This document shows positions 34,467-43,805 of a DNA stretch of 64,000 bases, in pieces. Each line of letters starts with the position of its first letter. Within the stretch, counting starts at the first letter, position 1. The notes under the pieces were generated by a model. That model saw only the letters and a program-made list of their open reading frames with translations. It did not search any database and was not told the origin of the DNA. Made by a program: the position numbers and the translations under genes. This DNA is from Qipengyuania_B sp965214525 (GTDB lineage Bacteria; Pseudomonadota; Alphaproteobacteria; Sphingomonadales; Sphingomonadaceae): positions 1,488,001-1,552,000 of the forward strand of contig OZ243959.1 in the NCBI GenBank assembly GCA_965214525.1, written 5' to 3'.

Positions 34467-34742
34467 ATCGAAAATCCTCCTTGAGCTTGGCGGCAAGCCT
34501 CAAGGCAAGGATTTGCGTGAGACCTGTTCGCCGTGCCCCTCAAGGACCGCGCGAAAGGGATCGCCGCACCGCGTGAGCGGGAAACCTCGCAAGGCAAGGC
34601 TGGCGCGGGCCACACGGGCCGCAGCCTTGCGCGGGTTGCGGCGAGCCCTGTCCGGTCCACAGGGCACCACGGATCAGCGAACAGGCCTAAGCCAATGACG
34701 GGCGCGCGGGCGCCAGCTGAGGTGTGGGAGATAGGCTGTGAA
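34467..34742. other. Spacer with large hairpin
   Basis: This 276-base gap between the RES gene and the DUF2493 gene has no convincing frame. It contains an inverted repeat GCAAGGCTG (34594-34602) / CAGCCTTGC (34622-34630) with a GC-rich centre. There is no T-run, so this is not a standard intrinsic terminator. The function is unknown. Confidence 0.4.
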
Positions 34743-35462
34743 CTATGCGAGCCCGAACTGTTCAGGACTGAAGGTCAGCACCTCATCATGCGGAAAGGCT
34801 GCGATCGCCGTCAACCGGCCCGCCTCATGGCGCAGATGCCAGCCCCGTCCGTAATCCGGCTCCGATTTGGCGAAACATGCCGGATCGAGCAGCGCGAGAT
34901 TCATGCCATCAGGGTCGCGTACGGAAGCAGCGCGAATGCCCTGCCCTCCGGCCTCGCGCACCTGTGCGGCAAGGTCCTGGCATGCCGAATAGTCGTCAGG
35001 GTCCAGCCAGCGCTGACGATCAGCAACGAGCGGCGGCCGGGTCGTATCGGTCAGCCGGGTAAGCGACACCGGCACCGAGAAGCTCAAATGCTCGCTTGTC
35101 CGGTTACCGGGCACAAATCCGGGCGAACGGCTGACAAATTTGAGCCGCCAGTAAGCGGTCTCGGCAATCGCGGTGCGCTCGGCTTCGCTGGCGTAGAAGA
35201 TCCCGGGACGCTCGTTCGGACGGCGGAACCGGCTGGCCACCGTGTGGCCATAGCGGAAAGGGGAAGCGAGGAGGTAATGCAACCCGCGTGCTGCCTTGGG
35301 AAGATCGGGTTTGGCGGCGTCGGCCAGTTCCTCGAGCCGCTGTTGTTCGGCGAGGCTCGACGCCAGACGGTTGGTCGAGATCCGATGCTGCGCTTCAACC
35401 ACGCGCCACACAGTGCGACGGTAGCGGCGAAACTCAGACGCGAGCGCGGTGGGCGTCCACAT
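34743..35462 (-). CDS. RES domain toxin (NAD+ phosphorylase family)
   Basis: The 239-residue protein has RES-domain features: YRRTVWRVVEAQHRISTNRL, FRRPNERPGIFYASEAERTAIAETAYWR (the conserved Arg/Tyr/Glu region) and a C-terminal segment with SACQDLAAQVREAGGQGIRAASVRD. RES toxins of Xre-RES (MbcTA) modules degrade NAD+ by phosphorolysis and arrest growth. The gene overlaps its antitoxin gene by 29 bases, with the antitoxin first, the usual order. This module probably stabilises the element. Confidence 0.88.
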   Translation of the reverse strand: MWTPTALASEFRRYRRTVWRVVEAQHRISTNRLASSLAEQQRLEELADAAKPDLPKAARGLHYLLASPFRYGHTVASRFRRPNERPGIFYASEAERTAIAETAYWRLKFVSRSPGFVPGNRTSEHLSFSVPVSLTRLTDTTRPPLVADRQRWLDPDDYSACQDLAAQVREAGGQGIRAASVRDPDGMNLALLDPACFAKSEPDYGRGWHLRHEAGRLTAIAAFPHDEVLTFSPEQFGLA

Positions 35463-35811
35463 AGTCGCACACGGTAATCAGACCCCTGAAGCTGTCGATC
35501 AGGTCGATCGGCCGGGCCTCGAGATCGAGATTGGGCGTGGTGAGCCAGGCGCGCGCAGAGAGGTCATCGCTTCCGAGCAGTGCGTCGAGCGAACGGAACA
35601 GTCGCAGCAGGAACTGGCCCGCTTCAAAGGACTTCGAAGTCGGGTCGAGCTCGGCCTTCCCGGAGCGCAACCGCGAAGCGGTCGCTTCGGACAATCCTAG
35701 GATTGTTCCAAGCTTGGCGTTGGTGAAACCCCAGAACCCGGCAATCTTCGAGACTGCCGAGGTGAGGACCTTGCCGTCATCGATCTGCGGCTCAAGCGGC
35801 TGCGTTGCCAT
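35434..35811 (-). CDS. Xre/MbcA/ParS-type antitoxin (DUF2384)
   Basis: The 125-residue protein has an N-terminal Xre-like HTH (FTNAKLGTILGLSEATASRLRSGK) and the C-terminal toxin-binding domain (ARAWLTTPNLDLEARPIDLIDSFRGLITVCDYVDAHRARV), whose conserved tail blocks the RES active site. It represses its own promoter; an inverted repeat suitable as operator lies just upstream (35824-35857). It is translated before and overlaps the RES toxin gene. Confidence 0.92.
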   Translation of the reverse strand: MATQPLEPQIDDGKVLTSAVSKIAGFWGFTNAKLGTILGLSEATASRLRSGKAELDPTSKSFEAGQFLLRLFRSLDALLGSDDLSARAWLTTPNLDLEARPIDLIDSFRGLITVCDYVDAHRARV

Positions 35812-35823
35812 AACTCATCCTTT

Positions 35824-35857
35824 CAATTGCACGATATATATCAATATCACTCAATTG
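35824..35857 (-). promoter_or_regulatory. Operator/promoter of the Xre-RES module
   Basis: CAATTGCACGATAT (35824-35837) and ATATCACTCAATTG (35844-35857) are inverted with 11 of 14 matching, centred on an AT-rich ATATCA. It is 13 bases upstream of the antitoxin ATG and includes TATATATC, a likely -10 region on the minus strand. It just overlaps the end of the next gene. Confidence 0.65.
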
Positions 35858-36279
35858 CAAGGCCGTTCTCGTTCAAAGATCGCTTCGCCATTCGAGAACC
35901 GCCCGATCATGCGCAGCTCGCCAAACAGGTCGAGGAACCTTCCCGAGACCTGGCCAAGCCAGTGTCGAGCCCTCGCCGTCCGTGGGTTGTATACATCGGC
36001 CTCCCAGTACCGGGCATCGTCGCGCTCGGCGAGCCAGATCGCGGCGAGCCCGCACCAGGTCGATATGCCGCAATCGGCATAGGCATTGCGCAGGAGGATA
36101 CGGTCCTCGCGGCCACGCCATCCATCGAAGCGCAGAAAGGAAGGAAAGGCCGCCTTCGCAGTATCGATGATCTCGTCGACGAGGCACTCGTAGGCCCAGT
36201 CGACATCTTCGTCTTCGCCGTCATCAAGCAGGCGAAAGGCCACCACGGAGCCGGTCGGATAGCTGACGGAACGTCCCAT
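35851..36279 (-). CDS. Conserved ICE protein of unknown function
   Basis: The 142-residue protein (MGRSVSYPTGSVVAFRLLDDGEDEDVDWAYECLVDEI...AAFPSFLRFDGWRGREDRILLRNAYADCGISTWCGLAAIWLAERDD...FGELRMIGRFSNGEAIFER) belongs to a recurrent alphaproteobacterial plasmid/ICE family with a MGRSVSYP start and a FSNGEA end. No function is known to me. AGGAGAGG lies just before the ATG. It follows ardC by 11 bases, so it is probably in the ardC operon. Confidence 0.7.
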   Translation of the reverse strand: MGRSVSYPTGSVVAFRLLDDGEDEDVDWAYECLVDEIIDTAKAAFPSFLRFDGWRGREDRILLRNAYADCGISTWCGLAAIWLAERDDARYWEADVYNPRTARARHWLGQVSGRFLDLFGELRMIGRFSNGEAIFERERPCN

Positions 36280-36290
36280 TTCACCTCTCC

Positions 36291-37220
36291 TCAGGCTGCA
36301 TCAGCGAGATCGATGTTGGGTTCGCTTTCGCCGGATTGGTGACCACCAAGGTCAAGCAACAGGCTGGCCGCTTCCTCGGCCTTGGCCGCAGCGGTCAGGA
36401 TCGCGCGCTCGTCCGATTTGAGGATCTTGAGCCAGGACGCGATGTAGCTGGCGTGATGGTCGAGGTGGGTGACCGGAAGACCCAGTTCGGCCCCGAGGAT
36501 GGCCGAGGACAGTTCGGCGATCAATTCCTCGGCAGCATAGGCGTCGCTGCCGAAGCGGTTCTTGAGATCGCGGTCGAGCCGCGAAGAATGCCCCGTCCAA
36601 TGCGACAGCTCGTGCGCGAGTGTCGCATAGTAGTGGTCGTAGGCTTCGAAGAGTTCGGCTGGCGGCATGGTGACCCGGTCGCGCAGCGGTTCGTAATAGG
36701 CCTGCGCACCATGATGCCGCAGGTCCGCGCCGACACGCGCGAAGAAGGCATCAAGCCGGTCTTCGCGCCCTTCGGGTTCAAGCGCGGCGACGAGTGGCTT
36801 GGGATGGTAGAAGTCGGGGAGGCCGTCGCACTGGTCAGCGTTGAACACGGCATAGGCCTTGAGCACGCGCCGGTTTTCGGTATCGGCCTCGCCTGCGGCG
36901 TTCTCGACTTCCTTGGTGTAGCTCTTGTAGAAAATCGCGATGGTCGACTTCTCGCCCTTGCGGACCTGTCCACCAAGCGCCTGACACTGGCGGTATGTCA
37001 TCCAGTACGGCGAAGTGTAGCCACAGCCATCAGCCACCATCCACAACCAGAAGGTGTTCATGCCGCGATAGGGCGTTCCGCAGGAGCGCAACGGACGTGA
37101 AACCGGCACACCGCGCCACGGCTTGACCCAGGGCTTGGTGCCATGCTCGAGCTTCTCGATGATGGCGGCGGTAATGCGCTGGGCAGGCGAAACTGAAGCA
37201 GCGCGGCGGGACTTGGTCAT
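36291..37220 (-). CDS. ardC: ArdC family antirestriction protein
   Basis: ArdC protects incoming DNA from restriction in the recipient. The 309-residue protein has the N-terminal ssDNA-binding region (ITAAIIEKLEHGTKPWVKPW, PYRGMNTFWLWM, WMTYRQCQALGGQVRKGEKST) and a C-terminal zinc metallopeptidase domain with AHELSHWTGH. Its start is fixed by ATCAGGAGAA 6 bases before the ATG. The purine-rich box AGAGGGGAGGGTGC (37273-37286 on the plus strand as its complement) lies in its leader. It sits in the leading region, the expected place for early anti-restriction genes. Confidence 0.93.
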   Translation of the reverse strand: MTKSRRAASVSPAQRITAAIIEKLEHGTKPWVKPWRGVPVSRPLRSCGTPYRGMNTFWLWMVADGCGYTSPYWMTYRQCQALGGQVRKGEKSTIAIFYKSYTKEVENAAGEADTENRRVLKAYAVFNADQCDGLPDFYHPKPLVAALEPEGREDRLDAFFARVGADLRHHGAQAYYEPLRDRVTMPPAELFEAYDHYYATLAHELSHWTGHSSRLDRDLKNRFGSDAYAAEELIAELSSAILGAELGLPVTHLDHHASYIASWLKILKSDERAILTAAAKAEEAASLLLDLGGHQSGESEPNIDLADAA

Positions 37221-37322
37221 GGGAGTTCTCCTGATTGCCGGGACGGGCATGTCCCGGTTCAGGAAGAGCAAAGCACCCTCCCCTCTCCGCCTCTGAGGCA
37301 GGCGATATTCTGCGAAAACGCG

Positions 37323-37356
37323 AAAAGGCGGCCCGTCCCGATTGGGACGGACCGCC
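37323..37356 (-). terminator. Terminator after the ParB-like gene
   Basis: GGCGGCCCGTCCC (37327-37339) pairs with GGGACGGACCGCC (37344-37356) with one mismatch and a four-base loop. Read on the minus strand it is followed by TTTTCG. It lies 30 bases after the ParB-like stop and upstream of the ardC leader. Confidence 0.7.
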
Positions 37357-37386
37357 CGCCGAGTGACCTGGGCCTGTCAGGAGGGG

Positions 37387-39378
37387 TCAGGCAGCCTGCT
37401 CGGCAATCTCGTCAGTCGCGTCGCCGCTGATCGTTTCGTCGGCCTCGTTGTCAATCGACGCATTTTCCTCGAGATCGGCAGGAACGTCAGCATCGTTGAA
37501 CCGCATGATCGAAGGAACCCAGGCTTGTGACCGTTCCTTGACCTCGGCCTCGCCGATGAAGTTGCCAGAGAAAATGCGTTCGGCTGCGCTCGCCAATTCG
37601 GCCTTCTTGGAGGCAGCGTAGCGACTGACCAGCTCCGGACCGCCCGCAGCATCGAGCGCTTCGAGCGTGCGGGCCTTAGCCACCCGGTCGAAGTAGTTCG
37701 CCGCCGTTGGCCGCCACCAATGCGCGGTCTGGATTTCAAGGAGGGAGCCCAGCGCCTCGTGCATCGGCACCGAGCGCTCGCTTTCGCAGGCCAGGCTCGC
37801 AATCAGAGTGCGCGAGACGACATGGCCGAGCCAGGCCGAGCGCACTTCGTCAGACAGTGCCCGGAACCTCGCAAACCGCTCGACATCGCTTTCGCCAGCA
37901 CGCCAGCTTTCGTCGAGCGATCCCGCAAACTCGGCCAGCGCCGCACTCGCCGGTGCATCTTTGGCCTCAAATCCGGTGACCGGGCCGGACGCGACAGACC
38001 CGACAAGCGTCGACGCCTTCCTGGCGCGCCAGTCATGCCCATCGGCATCTGCAAGTGTGAAGACCATGAAGTCGAGCGCCAGTGCCGGATCGTTGGCGAG
38101 ATGGATCGCCAGGATATCGCGGCGTTGCATCGCAAGCTCGTCGAGTAGGCGCTGCGACAACGAGCTTCCCTTGGGCTTCGCCGCACCGCTCTCTTCAATG
38201 GGCTCGACCACGCCTTCGTCAGCGGTGACTTCGGTCTCGGTGTAGTACTGTGGGACCAATGTCGGCTCGCCATTGCGCGAGAGGACGAGGAAGGCGCCGG
38301 CTTCGGATTTCAGTTCGTCGGCGAGTACCGGCGGCCGGTCATTGAGCGCGCGCATGGCGCGGTCGATCACCACGAGTTCCTGTTCGGCCTTGGCGACCTC
38401 GTCCTCGTCGCTGTCTTCGTCTTCGAGCACGGCGGCGACGCGATCGTAGTCGGCCTCAAGCTCGCCGAGCTCCTTCGCTTCCTGTTCGGTCATCGGCGCA
38501 GGCTCGCATGGCAGACGGCCGAGACCTTCGACGAGGTCATGGCTGACGTAGTTACCAAGCGTCGGGCGCACCCAAGCAAGGCCATGTTCGAGCGCGGCCT
38601 TTTCGGCGGCTTCATCCATGGCCTTGTGCGCGAGATCTTCGAGCAGCGCGACATCGATCCAGCTCTCGCTGGCATCATCGTCGAACAGTTCGCGCTCGAT
38701 CCGGCCACCTGCAGCGAGGTAGGCATCGCGTCCGACGAGGACAGCGCGTGGATCCGAACCGCGTACTGTGGCATCGAGGACCATACGGCGGATCGTGTCG
38801 GGCGTGATCTGGTACCAGGCGTCCTGCAGCTCGGCATAGACATGCGCCTGGCGCTCCACGTCGGAGATCGCGCCGTAGGCCTTGGCCATGTCGAGCGTGA
38901 TCGTGCCTTCGGCGAGTGCTTCGAAGACGCAAGGCGCGAGACTTGCCAAACGCAGGCGCCCTTCGACGAACCGGACGGTGAGGCCGAAGCGGCGCGCCAC
39001 GTCTTCGGTGGTAGCCCCCGCCTCGATGATGGAGGCGAAGGCCTGCGCCTCGTCGGCCGGGTTCATCGCGAGGCGCTGGAAGTTCTCGGCAAGACTGGCT
39101 TCGCGCACTTCGCTTTCCTCGCCTTCGATGACGAGGCAGGTGACCTCGTGGTTTTCGGACAAGGTGCCCTCGTCGGCCAGCGCCTGCAGCGCGGCGAGCC
39201 GACGACCGCCGGCCTCGACCTCGAACTTGCCGCGCTTTCCTTTGCGCACGACGAGGTTCTGCAGCAGGCCGCGCGCAGCAATGTCTGCCCGCAGCTGGAG
39301 GTCGGCCAGCACGTCGCTCGACTTGCGAACGTTGCGCGGGCTCGGGACGAGCTTCTTCAAGGGGATCGACTGGATCAT
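37387..39378 (-). CDS. ParB/RepB-like nuclease-domain protein
   Basis: The 663-residue protein begins with a ParB N-terminal domain (IPLKKLVPSPRNVRKSSDVLADLQLRADIAARGLLQNLVVR, FEVEAGGRRLAALQAL, LAENFQRLAMNPADEAQAFASI) and an HTH (TTEDVARRFGLTVRFVEGRLRLASLAP), followed by a 450-residue acidic, helical C-terminal part. It is much larger than chromosomal ParB (about 300) and no parA is nearby, so partition is unlikely; leading-region ParB-like proteins are often linked to anti-defence or early gene expression. ATCAGGAGAA precedes the ATG, as in ardC. Confidence 0.85.
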   Translation of the reverse strand: MIQSIPLKKLVPSPRNVRKSSDVLADLQLRADIAARGLLQNLVVRKGKRGKFEVEAGGRRLAALQALADEGTLSENHEVTCLVIEGEESEVREASLAENFQRLAMNPADEAQAFASIIEAGATTEDVARRFGLTVRFVEGRLRLASLAPCVFEALAEGTITLDMAKAYGAISDVERQAHVYAELQDAWYQITPDTIRRMVLDATVRGSDPRAVLVGRDAYLAAGGRIERELFDDDASESWIDVALLEDLAHKAMDEAAEKAALEHGLAWVRPTLGNYVSHDLVEGLGRLPCEPAPMTEQEAKELGELEADYDRVAAVLEDEDSDEDEVAKAEQELVVIDRAMRALNDRPPVLADELKSEAGAFLVLSRNGEPTLVPQYYTETEVTADEGVVEPIEESGAAKPKGSSLSQRLLDELAMQRRDILAIHLANDPALALDFMVFTLADADGHDWRARKASTLVGSVASGPVTGFEAKDAPASAALAEFAGSLDESWRAGESDVERFARFRALSDEVRSAWLGHVVSRTLIASLACESERSVPMHEALGSLLEIQTAHWWRPTAANYFDRVAKARTLEALDAAGGPELVSRYAASKKAELASAAERIFSGNFIGEAEVKERSQAWVPSIMRFNDADVPADLEENASIDNEADETISGDATDEIAEQAA

Positions 39379-39482
39379 GGGTGTTCTCCTGATGGAATGA
39401 AGGCGCAGGTGAGGATCACGAGGCCCACAAGCCCAAAGGGCTCCCTCCACTCTCATTCTGAGATTGGGGTCTGCCCGAGGGA

Positions 39483-42400
39483 TCAGGCGGCAAGCGCGGG
39501 AAGAACGGACGAGGCTGCGGAGATTGGCACGAACAGCCGCGTGCGGTAACGGATGATCTCGGTGAAGCAGCCCTTGCCCTTGTACCAGTCGAGGCGATCC
39601 GGCGAGAAACCGGTCAGTTCAAGGCGCTGTTCGCCGCCGACCAGCGAGCGCTTCACGGTGAGGGAATCGTGGCTCGCAAGGCCCAGCGGCTTGCCGCTGG
39701 CGATGACGAGCTCGCCGATCTGCTCAGCCGATGGTCCGGCAACTCCGGAAAGGCCAAAGGTCTCGGCGATTGCGGCGAGATCGACATCGAGCACTTCGCG
39801 GCCGATGATCGACTGACCGTCCTCGGCAACGAGCCGGGTGACGCGGACATGATCGCCTGGCAGGCGCTTCCAGACCGGAAGCAACAGTCCGGTGGCGAGA
39901 TGCACGCGCTCGGTCACCGGTGACTTGGCCGCTTGCTCTTCCTCGGCACGCCAGGCCCTCGTGAATGCGGTGACGCCAATATCTTCCCAGTGGCTTTCAG
40001 CGAGTGCCTCGATTGTCCAGTTCGCGGAGTTGAGCGGGCGCAAAAGGCGTCGGCGTTCGATCACTGCCCCGTCGTCGGCGATGAGGCGGCGGGTCGGAAC
40101 CGACAGCGCGACCTTGCCCGAGCGCGCATTGCGCATCGGGATCGCGTGCGTACTGCCAATCTCGTGCATCCGCACCAGGCGCTTCAATCGCAGAGGCCGA
40201 AGGTGCTTCGTCACTTCGAGCGAGACGAGACGGGTCTCGGCACCGGTCACGGGGTCTGTGCGCAGGAGTTCATCGGCGAGGAACGTGAAGCGATCGACCC
40301 TCACGGTTTCCAGTCCCTGATCAAGCGTTCCGGCTTCACGCGCAGCTTCGATCCGCGCTTCGACGAGACCAAGGTATTCGTCGAATATGGCGTTCTGGAG
40401 CGCGATCGGCAGCGCGAGAATGCGGTTGAGCCAGCGTTGGATCGTGGGGAGATTATCGGTCAATCCGCCATCGGGGCTTTCAAGTCGGAGGCCGGTCCGC
40501 TCGACGAAATTGCCGAAGCTCGTGGCCTCGAGCTTGCCGTCATAGAGCAGCTGGAACCAGCGGCTGAGCGCTTCGCGCGCGTAGTCGCTTTCGAGATTGT
40601 CTGCCGGGTCGAACAGGTTCTGTCCGCCGGTCTGGCGCTGGCCACGAGTAAGCGCGCCCAATGCATCGAGCCTTCGCGCAATGGTCGAGATGAACCGGCG
40701 TTCGCCCTTTACGTCTGTGGTAACCGGGCGGAACAGCGGCGCGGATGCCTGGTTAGTGCGGTTGGTACGGCCAAGACCTTGGATGGCGTTGTCGGCGCGC
40801 CAGCCCGGCTCGAGCAGGAAATGGACCCGGCGCTGCTGGTTCCTGGCGCCCAAGTCGGCATGGTAAGATCGACCCGTGCCGCCGGCGTCCGAGAATACCA
40901 GGATGCGCTTGGTGCCTTCCATAAAGCTTTGCGCTTCGGCGACATTGGCGCTGGGGCTACGCCGTTCGAGGCATTGCTGACCATCGCGTCCGATCACCAG
41001 CCTGCGGGTCCGGCCCGTAACCTCGGCGACGGCCTCGGTTCCGAAGTGCTCGATGATCGCATCGAGCGCGGTAGCGATGGGCGGCAGTGCGCAGAGCTGT
41101 TCGATCAGCGCATCGCGCGCGGCCATGGCGCGCGGGCAGAAAACGGGATTGCCCTCCTCGTCGCTCATTGCCTCGGAACGAAGATTGCCATCCTCGTCGG
41201 CGAAGACCTGCATCAAACGCACCGGAAAGCTCTTGCTAAGGTAGTCGATGACATATTCACGCGGGGACAGATCGATATCGAGCGCTTCGCGTTCCTCGTC
41301 GGATAGGTCGGCGAGACGCCGGTCGAGCATGGCCTCGGCGGTCGAGACCAGCTGCACGACTACCGAATGGTCTTCGCCCAGCGCCGCTTCCATCGCGGGG
41401 ATCAAGCTCGGCAATTTCATCGAGAGCAGAAGCTGGGCAAAGAAGCGCTGCTTGGTGCCTTCGAAGATCGACAGCGCCGCAGCCTTGGCGTTGCGATTGA
41501 GCGTGTCGCCGCTGTCCTCGTCGACCACGCGGGTTGCTTCGAGCGCTGCTTCGAGATTGCGGTGAATGATCGCCCAGGCATCGGCGTAGGCGTCATAGAT
41601 TTTGACCTGCGCTTCGGTCAGGCTGTGTTCGAGGATCTCGTACTCAACCCCGGCGAAGGACAACGCACGAGCAAGATAGAGGCCCTGAGCCTTGAGGTCG
41701 CGGGCGACGAGCTCCATCGCCGCGACGCCGCCAGCGCGGATCTCTGTCATGAACGCCTCATGGGTCGGGAAAGCAGTCTCGGGTCCCCATAAGCCAAGCC
41801 GTGAGGTGTAACCGAGGTTGGCGATATCCGAAGCGCCGGTGGCAGACGCGTAGAGCACGCGGGCGCGTGGGAGATGGTTTTGCAACCTGAGGCCCGCCAT
41901 GCCCTGTTCGGAGCCCTTGACCTTGCCGCGGGTTGAAGAGCCCCCAAGCGCATTGGCCATCGCGTGGGCTTCGTCAAAGGCGATCACGCCGTCGAAATCC
42001 TCGCCCGCCCAGGCAAGGATCTGGTCGAGCCGCGTATCCTCAGCGCGTCCCGAGCGCAGCGTTGGATAGGTGACGAAGAGAATGCCTTCGGACATCGTCA
42101 CGGGGTGGCCGAGTTTCCAGCGCGAGAGCGGCTGGAGATCGAGCGGCAGCCCGCCAAGCGCTTCCCAGTCGCGGCGCGCATCTTCGAGCAGCGCCTCGTT
42201 CTTCGTGATCCAGATATGGCGACGCTCGCTGGCGAGCCAGCGGTCCATGATGACCGCTGCGATTTGCCGTCCCTTGCCCGCTCCGGTCCCGTCACCGAGG
42301 AAAAAGCCTTGGCGGTATTCATGACCGTCTTCGGACAGTTCCAGCGCAGTGCCCTCCTGGCTGACCTTGAACTGGCCCGGTAGGTCGCGCGCGAATGCCT

Positions 42401-43730
42401 GGGCAGCGTAGACCAGTGTCTCGCACTGAGCCTCGGATAAAAGGCCATCGGCCTGCCAGTTGGTGGGAAGACGAGGCCGCACTTCCGGCTGCGGAGCCGC
42501 GACCGAACCCATAGCGACCGATTCCACGAGCGGGGTGGGATGGGCCGGAGCGCCTTCGAACGCGATGCGACTGGGCCGGTAAGGCAGGTAGATGCCTGTC
42601 TGTTCAGGTACCGGCGCGGAGTCGGCCAAGACCGAATAGGCAAGAGTGGTCGCATTCGCCTTGGCTGCTGCTGTCGCTGCGAAAGGCGCCACCGGACGGA
42701 CCGGAGTGCGTTGGGTCGAAGTCTTGCCAACTCGGCGAATTGGCTTGCTGAACGGCAAGCGATGGAGGCTGGCGGGTGTTTGCGCGCGGCGCGGAAGTGC
42801 GGTGATAAGCTCGTGGAGCTCGACCAGGTCGCAGGTGTCTCCGGTGATCGCGGGCGAAGACGCAGTCTGCGTCTTGTCGATCACGACCAGGCGAACGGCG
42901 ATCCCCGTCCCTGTCCGGCGAAACATCTGCTCCAAGCGGACATTAATCAGGAGCGACGCTTCGTCCTGTGCTTTGGCGAATGTGGAAGCGTCAAAGCCAT
43001 CGGGCATGATGGCGACTATCCTCGCCCCATTCGCAGCCGCTCGGATCGCACCGCGCAGGTGACGCATAGCGGTCTCGCGGTCCTCGCCGCGTTCATGGCT
43101 ATGAGCGAATGGCGGGTTCATTAGCACGACCGATGGAACCGGGCTGCGAAGCAGGTCGGCGATCAGTTCCCCGTCATGCGCAGTGATCGTGGCCGCGGGG
43201 AAGATATGGCCCAGCCCGTTTCGTCTTGCCAGATCGATCTCGTTGAGGACCAACGAGGCGTCCTGGAGGCTGCCCCAGAGAGCGAGGGCGCCATTCCCGG
43301 CGGAGGGTTCGAGTAGCGTGTCGTGCGCAGAGATGGCTGCGGCCTTTGCCATCAGCCAGGCCAGCATCGGCGGGGTCGAGAACTGCTGGAGCTCGACCTG
43401 TCCTTCGCTGCGAACGTGCCGGGGCGGCAAGGCTGCTTCGAGCCAGTCGAACCGCGCTTCGGTTTCGTGCACGCTGGTCGCCGTGTCTATGCGCGAAGAT
43501 TCGCGAAGCCAGAGCAGCGCCCCGATCTCGACCGCGTTATTGTAGTCGTCGATGCTCCAGGCGCTTCCCCAGTCAAGGGCGCCGGTCTCTTCGGCGAACA
43601 GCCCGGAAATGTCGGCACGGGTAAGATGACGACCCGAGGTGAGAAGCGCGGCAATCCGGGCACCGATGGCGAAGGCCAGGGGCACTGCCGGTATCTGCTC
43701 GCCGGCGGGAAACAAGTCTGACTGAAACAT
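39483..43730 (-). CDS. Strawberry-notch-like methylase-helicase
   Basis: The 1,415-residue protein combines an N-terminal SAM methyltransferase with the NPPF motif (VVLMNPPFAHSHERG, about residues 199-213) and a superfamily-2 helicase of the strawberry notch type: GDGTGAGKGRQIAAVIMDRW near 478-497, FDEAHAMANA near 583-592, a late GLGRTNR motif and the SBNO C-terminal segments. Such fusions on plasmids and phages (compare P1 DarB) are thought to protect DNA from restriction. ATCAGGAGGA lies 10 bases before the ATG. It follows the toprim gene on the same strand. Confidence 0.88.
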   Translation of the reverse strand: MFQSDLFPAGEQIPAVPLAFAIGARIAALLTSGRHLTRADISGLFAEETGALDWGSAWSIDDYNNAVEIGALLWLRESSRIDTATSVHETEARFDWLEAALPPRHVRSEGQVELQQFSTPPMLAWLMAKAAAISAHDTLLEPSAGNGALALWGSLQDASLVLNEIDLARRNGLGHIFPAATITAHDGELIADLLRSPVPSVVLMNPPFAHSHERGEDRETAMRHLRGAIRAAANGARIVAIMPDGFDASTFAKAQDEASLLINVRLEQMFRRTGTGIAVRLVVIDKTQTASSPAITGDTCDLVELHELITALPRRAQTPASLHRLPFSKPIRRVGKTSTQRTPVRPVAPFAATAAAKANATTLAYSVLADSAPVPEQTGIYLPYRPSRIAFEGAPAHPTPLVESVAMGSVAAPQPEVRPRLPTNWQADGLLSEAQCETLVYAAQAFARDLPGQFKVSQEGTALELSEDGHEYRQGFFLGDGTGAGKGRQIAAVIMDRWLASERRHIWITKNEALLEDARRDWEALGGLPLDLQPLSRWKLGHPVTMSEGILFVTYPTLRSGRAEDTRLDQILAWAGEDFDGVIAFDEAHAMANALGGSSTRGKVKGSEQGMAGLRLQNHLPRARVLYASATGASDIANLGYTSRLGLWGPETAFPTHEAFMTEIRAGGVAAMELVARDLKAQGLYLARALSFAGVEYEILEHSLTEAQVKIYDAYADAWAIIHRNLEAALEATRVVDEDSGDTLNRNAKAAALSIFEGTKQRFFAQLLLSMKLPSLIPAMEAALGEDHSVVVQLVSTAEAMLDRRLADLSDEEREALDIDLSPREYVIDYLSKSFPVRLMQVFADEDGNLRSEAMSDEEGNPVFCPRAMAARDALIEQLCALPPIATALDAIIEHFGTEAVAEVTGRTRRLVIGRDGQQCLERRSPSANVAEAQSFMEGTKRILVFSDAGGTGRSYHADLGARNQQRRVHFLLEPGWRADNAIQGLGRTNRTNQASAPLFRPVTTDVKGERRFISTIARRLDALGALTRGQRQTGGQNLFDPADNLESDYAREALSRWFQLLYDGKLEATSFGNFVERTGLRLESPDGGLTDNLPTIQRWLNRILALPIALQNAIFDEYLGLVEARIEAAREAGTLDQGLETVRVDRFTFLADELLRTDPVTGAETRLVSLEVTKHLRPLRLKRLVRMHEIGSTHAIPMRNARSGKVALSVPTRRLIADDGAVIERRRLLRPLNSANWTIEALAESHWEDIGVTAFTRAWRAEEEQAAKSPVTERVHLATGLLLPVWKRLPGDHVRVTRLVAEDGQSIIGREVLDVDLAAIAETFGLSGVAGPSAEQIGELVIASGKPLGLASHDSLTVKRSLVGGEQRLELTGFSPDRLDWYKGKGCFTEIIRYRTRLFVPISAASSVLPALAA

Positions 43731-43805
43731 GGCAATTCGTCCTCCTGATGAGGGCATCGGGACAGGCCCTCTGCCGGATCAGGAATTCGAGAAGCTCTCT
43801 CTCCT

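Noticed and set aside
37387..39378. Partition system based on the ParB-like gene
   Set aside because: No parA neighbour and no parS-like repeats were seen; the protein is far larger than partition ParB.
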